Positions 10,058 through 16,992 of a stretch of DNA of 64,000 nt are shown piece after piece (the stretch's first letter is position 1; each line of letters begins with the position of its first letter). This DNA comes from Psychrobacter sp. I-STPA6b (GTDB taxonomy: Bacteria; Pseudomonadota; Gammaproteobacteria; Pseudomonadales; Moraxellaceae). Location: NCBI RefSeq assembly GCF_020662265.1, contig NZ_VEWM01000075.1, positions 124,001-188,000 on the forward strand. Reading direction: 5' to 3'. Made by a program: the position numbers and the translations under genes. Under the pieces are notes generated by a model. The model was not told the origin of the DNA and did no database searches. It worked only from the letters and a program-made list of their open reading frames with translations.

Positions 10058-11242
10058 CTAATCTTTCCCTAAGCCCAATTCTGCCAAGATAGCGTCTGTA
10101 TGCTCACCTAAAGCGGGTACATCGCCCATACGGTATTCAAACTGATTATTTACCGCAGGTGGTAGCATGGCAGGTAGTTCACCAATACTGCTATTAATGG
10201 TACGCCAACGGTCACGGGCTTTTAGCTGTGGGTGTGACCAAACGTCTTGCATTTCGTTGACATGAGCATTGGCAATTTTGGCAGTATCCAAGCGCTCGGT
10301 TACTTGTGATTTGGTTAGCTCAGCAAAACAGCTTTCAATGATGCCTTTTAGGGTATCACGATTTTCTACCCGTAGGCTATTTTTGCTAAAGCGTTCATCA
10401 TCTGCAAGCTCTGGCTGTTGTAGCACTTGCTCACAAAATGCTTGCCATTCACGCTCATTTTGTAGCCCAAACATCACCGAGCCATTAGAAGTGGCAAATG
10501 AGCCATACGGATAGATGGTGGCATGCGATGCACCATTACGGGTAGGTGCTGGGGCATTTTCATAGGTGTAATATAATGGAAAGCCCATCCATTCAACCAA
10601 TGACTCAAGCATAGATACGTCAATATGACTGCCTTCACCTGTTTTATCACGCAGTTTTAGGGCAGCCAAAATAGATGAGTAACCATACATACCTGCACAA
10701 ATATCAGCAATAGAGATACCAACTTTTGCCATCTCATCAGGCGTACCTGTCACTGATAACAAGCCACTTTCACTTTGAATCAGCAAGTCATAGGCTTTTT
10801 TCTGCTCATACGGACCACCGACACCATAGCCTGAGATGTCACAAACGATAAGCTGTGGATATTTTTCGTGCAGCTCTTCATAGCCCAATCCTAAGCGAGC
10901 GCTTGCACCGGGTGCTAAATTTTGCACCAACACATCAGCTTTTTCTAGCAGTTTGTTTAACACGGGCTGGGCTTGCTCAGATTTTAAGTCCAGTGCCAGA
11001 CTTTCTTTACCACGATTGACCCAGACAAAGTGAGATGCCAAACCATTCACCCGCTCATCATAACCTCGGGCAAAATCACCCACATTAGGGCGTTCAATTT
11101 TTATTACTCTTGCCCCTAAGTCAGCAAGCTGACGGGTACAAAAAGGGGCAGCAATGGCATGCTCTAGGCTGATAACAGTGATGTCATCAAGGGGGCGTTG
11201 CTGTGGGTTTGTTTGCTGATTGGATTGTGCAGAGTTGCTCAT
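10058..11242 (-). CDS. CaiB/BaiF family CoA-transferase, probable itaconate CoA-transferase
   Basis: Class III CoA-transferase, 394 residues. The N-terminal CoA-binding fold shows ARVIKIERPNVGDFARG and the GlyGly motif ISGYGVGGPY. The probable catalytic aspartate is D152 in AYDLLIQSESG. These enzymes move CoA between carboxylic acids via an aspartyl-CoA intermediate. Together with the MaoC-type hydratase and the CitE-like lyase it makes up the three-enzyme itaconate (ict-ich-ccl) set known from Pseudomonas and Yersinia. A ribosome binding site AAGGAAA lies before the ATG. The 350-bp gap to the upstream acyl-CoA dehydrogenase gene is largely filled by MITE copy B, which splits the operon. Confidence 0.78.
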   Translation of the reverse strand: MSNSAQSNQQTNPQQRPLDDITVISLEHAIAAPFCTRQLADLGARVIKIERPNVGDFARGYDERVNGLASHFVWVNRGKESLALDLKSEQAQPVLNKLLEKADVLVQNLAPGASARLGLGYEELHEKYPQLIVCDISGYGVGGPYEQKKAYDLLIQSESGLLSVTGTPDEMAKVGISIADICAGMYGYSSILAALKLRDKTGEGSHIDVSMLESLVEWMGFPLYYTYENAPAPTRNGASHATIYPYGSFATSNGSVMFGLQNEREWQAFCEQVLQQPELADDERFSKNSLRVENRDTLKGIIESCFAELTKSQVTERLDTAKIANAHVNEMQDVWSHPQLKARDRWRTINSSIGELPAMLPPAVNNQFEYRMGDVPALGEHTDAILAELGLGKD

Positions 11243-11363
11243 AAATTTTCCTTTATTTATCTATTATTCCTAGATGTTAGCCCTCTATTTAAAATGACTT
11301 TAAGCAACTTAAATCAGCTTAGAGTAGCTTAAAGCCATAAGTAAAAAGAGGGCTTGCACTATT

Positions 11364-11577
11364 AGGGTCTGTTAAACTTTCATCCCGTTAAGCTAATATC
11401 TACAAGGGATACAACTACTTTTTACTTTCATGTAAAAATTGGCTAAATTTACCTTATTCTGCGTTAATGAACTGGTTAATATTCCGTTTTAATAAATAAG
11501 TTACCTGCGTTCATTGCCTTGACTAAGACAAATTTTGCTCAATTTTTCCTATGAAGATGAATGTTCAACAGACCCTA
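11364..11577. mobile_element. MITE-like element, copy B (longest copy), inside the itaconate-type operon
   Basis: 214 bp with terminal inverted repeats: left AGGGTCTGTTAAACTTTCA, right TGAATGTTCAACAGACCCT. The flanks TTAG and CTAG are compatible with a short target duplication (TA or CTAG type). The interior shares long stretches with copies A and D, and D equals B with about 95 bp removed between two AAATT-like sites. No ORF of note. It lies between the acyl-CoA dehydrogenase and CoA-transferase genes, which are transcribed through it. Confidence 0.85.
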
Positions 11578-11592
11578 GTTTTAAACAGTTAA

Positions 11593-12774
11593 TTAAAAAC
11601 TTCTAGGCATGTGTAGTACTTTTTCACCAATATAAGACAAAATTAAGTTGGTAGAAATTGGTGCTACTTGATATAGGCGCGTTTCGCGGAATTTACGCTC
11701 TACGTCATATTCATTAGCAAAACCAAAACCACCAAAGGTTTGCAAACAGGCATTAGCCGCTTGCCATGAGGCTTTGGCTGCCAGATATTTTGCCATATTT
11801 GCTGATGCCCCTGCCTGTGTACTGCCTTTTTCATGGCTGTATTTGTCATAGTCAGCACACGCCTGCCAACGCATTAAATCGGCCGCTTGTACTTCGATAT
11901 GTGCCTCAGCAATGGGGAATTGAATACCTTGGTTTTGTCCAATGGGGCGACCAAATACCTGACGCTCATTGGCATAAGCAGATGCTTTTTCGATAAACCA
12001 ACGTCCATCACCGATACATTCAGCAGCAATTAGGGTACGCTCGGCATTTAAGCCACTTAATATATAGCGAAAACCTTTGCCTTCTTCACCGATTAAGTTT
12101 TCTTCTGGAATGACTAGGTTATCAAAAAATAGCTCATTGGTTTCGTGATTCACCATGTTATCAATTTTTTGTACGGTTAAGCCATTGCCAATCGCTGTAT
12201 GCAAGTCAACCAAGAAAATCGACATGCCATCAACTTTGCTTTTAACTTGTGATAGTGGCGTGGTACGAGCCAACAAAATCATCAGGTCAGAATGTTGGAT
12301 ACGTGAAATCCATACTTTTTGACCGTTAACGACATAGTGGTCGCCTTTTTTTACTGCATTGGTGGTAATGGCTGAGGTATCCGTACCACTGGTCGGCTCG
12401 GTAACTGCCATAGACTGCAAACGTAGCTCACCCGTTGCTAGTTTGGGTAAATAAAGCTTTTTTTGAGCCTCAGAGGCATGTTTAACAAGGGTAAATAGGT
12501 TATACATTTGTCCATGTACTGTGCCTGCATTACCGCCACAGTGATTTATCTCTTCCATAATTACTGACGCTTCAGCCAGTCCCAATCCTGAACCGCCGTA
12601 TTCTTCAGGGACTAATGCTGATAGCCAACCATCTTGGCTTAAAGCGGTGACAAACTCATCAGGAAAGCCTTTTTCGCTATCAAGTTTACGCCAGTATTCA
12701 CTACCAAAGCCTGCCATCAATCCTTGTATACCATCACGAATGGCATTAATATCTTCGCTACGTGGGTCTATCAT
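11593..12774 (-). CDS. Acyl-CoA dehydrogenase of the itaconate-type operon
   Basis: FAD-dependent acyl-CoA dehydrogenase, 393 residues, complete, with the usual N-terminal helical domain, beta-domain FAD motif (AVTEPTSGTD; KVWISRIQHSD) and C-terminal helical domain ending FGGFGFANEYDVERKFRE. The canonical catalytic glutamate of the C-terminal EGT motif is absent: the corresponding part reads YQVAPISTNLIL. A glutamate is present in helix G (SGLNAERTLIAAE), the position used by isovaleryl-CoA dehydrogenase, and probably serves as base. A homologue is found in itaconate clusters of Pseudomonas, where its substrate is not firmly known to me; methylsuccinyl-CoA-like C5 substrates are a reasonable guess. 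It starts 39 bp after the hydratase gene. Confidence 0.82.
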   Translation of the reverse strand: MIDPRSEDINAIRDGIQGLMAGFGSEYWRKLDSEKGFPDEFVTALSQDGWLSALVPEEYGGSGLGLAEASVIMEEINHCGGNAGTVHGQMYNLFTLVKHASEAQKKLYLPKLATGELRLQSMAVTEPTSGTDTSAITTNAVKKGDHYVVNGQKVWISRIQHSDLMILLARTTPLSQVKSKVDGMSIFLVDLHTAIGNGLTVQKIDNMVNHETNELFFDNLVIPEENLIGEEGKGFRYILSGLNAERTLIAAECIGDGRWFIEKASAYANERQVFGRPIGQNQGIQFPIAEAHIEVQAADLMRWQACADYDKYSHEKGSTQAGASANMAKYLAAKASWQAANACLQTFGGFGFANEYDVERKFRETRLYQVAPISTNLILSYIGEKVLHMPRSF

Positions 12775-12813
12775 CTTAATTTTCCTTGTATTTTTACTAA
12801 GTTCTGTTAACAG

Positions 12814-13692
12814 TTACTCAAAATTCACTTGTCCTTGTTGGATAACACCATTGTCATTGCAAATCCAAACATCTGCTTGACCTGATGCAGTGACTTTGCC
12901 TTCAACACGGATATCATTGCCCAGTGTTACAGGTCGTACACCACGATATTTAAAGGTTTTTACTGCTTTGTCACTATGCTGATTGATAAAGCCATGTAAG
13001 GCTAATGTCGCCATCATCGGACCATGTATCACCAGATTGTCGTAGCCTTCAACATCAGTCACATAAGGGTAGTCATAATGGATACGATGACCATTAAAGG
13101 TAACCGCAGAATAACGGAACAACATGGTCGCGTCTGGGGTTAGGGTTTGTGACCACTCTTTGCTATCGGCATGCTCAGATGGCTCAGACTCGGTTTTGGG
13201 TGGGGTTGGTTCACGATAAACGATGGTCTGGCGCTCGGTAAATTTGTGTTGCCCTTTTTGAGTGTAGTCATGACGCACTGTCACAAATACCAATGAGCCT
13301 GTAGAGCCTTGCTTTTCGACGACTTTTTCGATACTGGAGTCACAGGTGGCGGGTTCACCTACAATTAACGGTTGGTCAAATTCAAAGCTACCGCCTGCCC
13401 ACATACGGTTACGACCCAATGCAGGTGGCATAAATCCGCCCAGTTGTGGGTGACCATCACGACCCAATTCTTCTGCATTTAGCTCAGGTTGAAAAAACAT
13501 CCAGTGCCATAAGGCAGGCAGTGGCTCGCCTGCTTTGGGGCTAGGTACACCCAAGGTCGCTGCCATACGTCGGACTAAGATTTCACAGATTAGGTCTTGT
13601 TTGCTTTCGGTATTGCCAACCCAGTCATTTAGGTTGACATCACTTTGAGTATCAGGGGTATTGGTGGTTTGATTATCAGTATTACTCATCAC
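12814..13692 (-). CDS. MaoC-type hydratase, probable itaconyl-CoA hydratase
   Basis: 292-residue two-hotdog dehydratase: an N-terminal FAS1-like hotdog half (LWHWMFFQPELNAEELG, GRNRMWAGGSFEFDQPL) and a C-terminal MaoC half with the hydratase motif FNGHRIHYDYPYV followed by VIHGPMMATLAL. This architecture is that of mesaconyl-C4-CoA and itaconyl-CoA hydratases, which add water to the C5 unsaturated CoA ester to give citramalyl-CoA. It is the first gene of a four-gene minus-strand operon and is followed by the acyl-CoA dehydrogenase. Its upstream region, where the promoter and the binding site of a divergent LysR regulator would be expected, now carries the CRISPR leader and array. Confidence 0.8.
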   Translation of the reverse strand: MMSNTDNQTTNTPDTQSDVNLNDWVGNTESKQDLICEILVRRMAATLGVPSPKAGEPLPALWHWMFFQPELNAEELGRDGHPQLGGFMPPALGRNRMWAGGSFEFDQPLIVGEPATCDSSIEKVVEKQGSTGSLVFVTVRHDYTQKGQHKFTERQTIVYREPTPPKTESEPSEHADSKEWSQTLTPDATMLFRYSAVTFNGHRIHYDYPYVTDVEGYDNLVIHGPMMATLALHGFINQHSDKAVKTFKYRGVRPVTLGNDIRVEGKVTASGQADVWICNDNGVIQQGQVNFE

Positions 13693-13730
13693 GGTTTCCT
13701 TGTGGTTGTTTGTGTTTGCTTAAGATGAAT

Positions 13731-13755
13731 AAGGGTTAAATTAGAATAGACCCTA
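13731..13755. repeat. Micro-remnant of the AGGGTC element family
   Basis: AAGGGTTAAATT and AATAGACCCT face each other with almost no interior, flanked by TAG. It matches the end sequence GGGTCTATTT/AAATAGACCC seen at 37550 and 37782. It probably represents an internally deleted copy or an excision scar, located between the hydratase gene and the CRISPR leader. Confidence 0.5.
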
Positions 13756-13759
13756 GTAT

Positions 13760-13999
13760 GTCAAAAAAAATAGAGGTTCTAAATCACAGGTTTGTTAACA
13801 TGGCGTTCGGATTTGATTAATGCCAATTTGTTGTCATTTAACATATGACATAATGAATCAATAAAAAATACTTCATTTTGTAATTCTAAAAAATGTCTTT
13901 TAAAAACATATAATTATATAAGGATAAAAAATATAAACATAAATCAGACTTTTTCCTGCCACACCATGTTATTACTGGGTTTTTAGTAGTATAATTTAA
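13760..13999 (+). promoter_or_regulatory. CRISPR leader / promoter region
   Basis: AT-rich, gene-free 240 bp directly before the first repeat. A TATAAT at 13990-13995 would give transcription starting at the array. The leader is assigned to this side because the repeat at the other end is degenerate and because the repeat in this orientation ends in TTTAGAAA, like other type I-F repeats. The promoter of the divergent itaconate-type operon must also lie in or near this stretch. Confidence 0.6.
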
Positions 14000-14507
14000 G
14001 TTTGCCATCGCATAGATGGTTTAGAAACAATGGCAAACCCGACGGAGTCAAAGTGATACGTTTGCCATCGCATAGATGGTTTAGAAATGCAAGTCTTTAT
14101 AGGTTTTCGTGGGTAAACGGTTTGCCATCGCATAGATGGTTTAGAAAAGTTAAGTGTGTGATTAAGGCGCTAATACGCCGTTTGCCATCGCATAGATGGT
14201 TTAGAAATCTTGCCCCGCCCCTGCTGTCCCGTCCGATGAGTTTGCCATCGCATAGATGGTTTAGAAAACTAATAAACTGACAACGTTGCTGTATCAGATG
14301 TTTGCCATCGCATAGATGGTTTAGAAATTGCTGACTGGTTGGCTGTGTTTGTAGTGATTGTTTGCCATCGCATAGATGGTTTAGAAATGTCAACTAATAT
14401 CATATCCCCGTCAAATATTGTTTGCCACCGCATAGGTGGTTTAGAAATGCCATGATTACCTCAATGGTGAGTAGTGTGGGTTTGCCATCGCATAGATGGT
14501 TTATGGT
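14000..14507 (+). CRISPR. Type I-F CRISPR array, 9 repeats and 8 spacers
   Basis: Nine 28-nt repeats at exactly 60-base spacing (starts 14000, 14060, 14120, 14180, 14240, 14300, 14360, 14420, 14480), each beginning GTTTGCCATC and ending TTTAGAAA; all eight spacers are 32 nt. The repeat has a CCATC/GATGG stem around a GCATA loop, the Cas6f (Csy4) type, and matches the type I-F pattern. Repeats 1-7 are identical. Repeat 8 carries two compensatory changes (CCACC/GGTGG). Repeat 9 has a degenerate 3' end (TTTATGGT), marking the leader-distal end. The matching cas1 and cas2-3 genes lie 46 kb away. Open reading frames through the array on both strands are artefacts of the 60-base period. Confidence 0.98.
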
Positions 14508-14645
14508 TTTATAAAACATCATTGTCAGGTTTGGGCATACTCATATATACTTAACCACCATTAAAAGGAGGCTTATTACCATTCAACAGCCAAAAATCAG
14601 ATTATATCTTATTCTACAATCACGGCTATTTAACATAGGTTTTCT

Positions 14646-15548
14646 ATGCACTTTGACCTAACCGATTTACAGCTATTTTGTGCCATCGCCGATTCACCCA
14701 GTCTGACCCAAGCCGCCAAACATACTTTTATATCCCCTGCCGCCGCCAGTACTCGTATTAAAAAGCTCGAAACACAGTTAGATACCCGCCTATTTTATCG
14801 TCATAACAAAGGTATGGAGTTAACTGACGATGGGCTAAAGCTACTGAAACAAGCCCGCAGTATTTTGCGTCAAGTTGAGCAGGTCAAACACAGCTTTTCC
14901 CAGTACCGCTCTGATGCGACAGGGCATGTGCGTCTATATGCCAATACTACGGCTGTCACGGACTTTTTGCCTGAGATTTTGGCAGATTTTTTGATACAAC
15001 GTCCTGCGGTGACCATTGATTTACAAGAGCGACTGACAAAAGATATTATCCGTGGGGTGTTAAATGGCACAACGGATATTGGTATTTTGTCAGGCTCGGT
15101 GTCCACACAGTCGCTTGAGGTGATACATTTTAGTACCGACCGCTTAGCCGTGGTCACGCCCATTAACCACCCTTTAACACAAAAACAGCGATTAAAATTT
15201 ACTGAGACGCTTAGCCACCCTTATATTGGCTTTCATAATGGCAGTACGTTGGGTAATTTTTTATCCGATTTGCAGGCAAGTATGGGGGTGACGATGGACA
15301 CTCGGGTCAATGTATCAGGGTTTGAGTCGGTGTGCCGTATGGTGGAGGCTGGCGTGGGTATTAGTATTGTGCCTGAGTCGTCTGCCAACCGCCATCAGCA
15401 AACGATGAACATTCATCAGATTTATTTAGATGAGGTATGGGCAGAGCGTGAGCGCAGTATTATTGTGCAGGATTATCAAAAGCTTGAACCTGTGGCGCAA
15501 GCGTTGGTTCAAGAGATTTTGGCAAGTTATGAGGTGGCATATTTTTAG
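14646..15548 (+). CDS. LysR-family regulator, presumed itaconate operon activator
   Basis: 300-residue LysR-type regulator. The N-terminal winged helix-turn-helix shows SLTQAAKHTFISPAAASTRIKKLE; the C-terminal two-lobed effector domain begins near residue 90 (GHVRLYANTTAVTDFLPE) and contains the usual MVEAGVGISIVP. It is divergent from the itaconate-type operon, the arrangement seen for the LysR regulator of the Pseudomonas itaconate cluster, so it probably senses itaconate or a CoA derivative. This role is inferred from position only. The 950-bp space to the operon is occupied by the CRISPR array. It ends 25 bp before a bidirectional terminator shared with hsdS. Confidence 0.8.
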   Translation: MHFDLTDLQLFCAIADSPSLTQAAKHTFISPAAASTRIKKLETQLDTRLFYRHNKGMELTDDGLKLLKQARSILRQVEQVKHSFSQYRSDATGHVRLYANTTAVTDFLPEILADFLIQRPAVTIDLQERLTKDIIRGVLNGTTDIGILSGSVSTQSLEVIHFSTDRLAVVTPINHPLTQKQRLKFTETLSHPYIGFHNGSTLGNFLSDLQASMGVTMDTRVNVSGFESVCRMVEAGVGISIVPESSANRHQQTMNIHQIYLDEVWAERERSIIVQDYQKLEPVAQALVQEILASYEVAYF

Positions 15549-15572
15549 GGTATATATTTTTAGGATATAAAT

Positions 15573-15603
15573 AAAAACAAGGGAGGTGATATCCCTTGTT
15601 TTT
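15573..15603. terminator. Bidirectional terminator between lysR and hsdS
   Basis: AAAAACAAGGGA (15573-15584) and TCCCTTGTTTTT (15592-15603) form a 12-bp hairpin with a 7-base loop and T-runs on both strands, between convergent genes. Confidence 0.85.
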
Positions 15604-15621
15604 GTTGGCATTTATGGCTGT

Positions 15622-16992
15622 TTATGCCTTTTTGTTGGTTTTGTTTTTAGCCGTTTTACTTTTACGGGTTTTGGTAGTTTTACGCTCACTTTCAATACTG
15701 GCAAGTAAGGCGACGGCACTGTTATCACCCGTGATAAGCTCGGGGTTATCTGCTCGCCATTGCTCGGTCAGTTTGCCTGTAAAGGCTTGGTTTAAGATGG
15801 ATTGGGTCAGATGATTAACTCTGCTTTGGGCTTGTGCGACTCGTTCTTCGATTTGGTCAGCAAAGGCAAATAATTCTTCCACTCGGCGGACAATTTCGGT
15901 TTGTTCAGGAAGTGGGGGTAAATTAATAGGATGCTCTTTGATTAAAGTTTGAGAAATATTTGGCTGTGCCCCACCTTTTCCCTTTCGTATGAACTCATCT
16001 TTTTGACTCAATAAAAAATAATAAATATATTCAGAATTAGTTATACCTTGTTTTGCTTTAGCAACTGCACATGCTTGATTAGTAGCAGCTTGAATATTTA
16101 AAATTGAAACTTTTCCAATAGTAGCCCCATACATTGCAATTGCTACAACACCTTTTGGATAGATTTTAGCACTCGAATTTTTTAATCCTAATACTGTAAT
16201 ATTCTCACTAGTCTTATTTAAATACTTTTTACCTAAATCACCAGTTTTTACCCAAGGTATATCACCATTATAATATTCAATGATTTTTCTTGACGGTGTA
16301 CCACCAGACCCCCAATGAGCAATATCATTAAGTCTTATTAATTGCCAATTAGAATTATTAGTTAAACTATCCCCCCGCCAACCCTCTGTTAATTTACCAC
16401 TCACTGCATCTGCTAATACCGATTGACGAAATTTTTCTAAAATTTTAGGAATGGCATTTAGGCTATTTTGGATTTGTTCTACTTGAGCTATATTTCTATT
16501 AATCAAGCTAACTATCTTATTTTGTTCATGTATAGAAGGTAGAAATATATTATGATTTTTAATCACTGTTTGGGAGATATTCGGTTGCGCTCCACCTTTT
16601 GCCTTTGCTATAAAATTATCCTTCTCATTTCTCAAAAGATAATATAAAAACTCTGAACTAATAGCTTTGTTTGGTTTACCAACAGCACAAGCCTGATTTG
16701 TTGTAGCATCTATATCTAAAATTGATGTTTTTCCTATCGTTGCTCCATACATAGCTAAAGCAACTGAACCTTTAGAAAACATTTTTGCACTAGAATTTTT
16801 AATTGCATCCTCAGTAATAAACTCACTACTATGTTTTATATACTTTTCACCTAAATCACCTGTTTTAATCCATGGAATATTACCATTATAGTATTCCAGT
16901 TTTTTTCTTGACGGCGTACCACCAGACCCCCACTGTGCCACTCTATCCAAACTTACCTCAACCCAACCCTCTGGTAATTCCTTAACCTCCAT
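15622..16992 (-). CDS. hsdS: Type I restriction-modification specificity subunit (HsdS) with two similar target recognition domains
   Basis: 456-residue S subunit that sets the DNA sequence recognised by the HsdM/HsdR complex. Two target recognition domains are separated by conserved helices (NKIVSLINRNIAQVEQIQNS and EIVRRVEELFAFADQIEER). The two domains are strikingly alike: WGSGGTPSRK, EYYNG.IPW.KTGDLG.KY, NSSAK, AMYGATIGK.SIL, ATTNQACAV and KGGAQPNISQT occur in both, in the same order. This is a duplicated domain, not two unrelated ones as in most S subunits. The C-terminus ends in a Lys/Thr/Arg-rich tail. The start ATG overlaps the hsdM stop by one base (TAATG), so the two are translationally coupled. 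Confidence 0.93.
   Translation of the reverse strand: MEVKELPEGWVEVSLDRVAQWGSGGTPSRKKLEYYNGNIPWIKTGDLGEKYIKHSSEFITEDAIKNSSAKMFSKGSVALAMYGATIGKTSILDIDATTNQACAVGKPNKAISSEFLYYLLRNEKDNFIAKAKGGAQPNISQTVIKNHNIFLPSIHEQNKIVSLINRNIAQVEQIQNSLNAIPKILEKFRQSVLADAVSGKLTEGWRGDSLTNNSNWQLIRLNDIAHWGSGGTPSRKIIEYYNGDIPWVKTGDLGKKYLNKTSENITVLGLKNSSAKIYPKGVVAIAMYGATIGKVSILNIQAATNQACAVAKAKQGITNSEYIYYFLLSQKDEFIRKGKGGAQPNISQTLIKEHPINLPPLPEQTEIVRRVEELFAFADQIEERVAQAQSRVNHLTQSILNQAFTGKLTEQWRADNPELITGDNSAVALLASIESERKTTKTRKSKTAKNKTNKKA

Noticed and set aside
14002..14393. Two open frames (plus 14002-14280 and minus 14097-14393) with a repeated LPSHRWFRN or FLNHLCDGK motif
   Set aside because: They are produced by the 60-base (20-codon) period of the CRISPR array and do not encode proteins.
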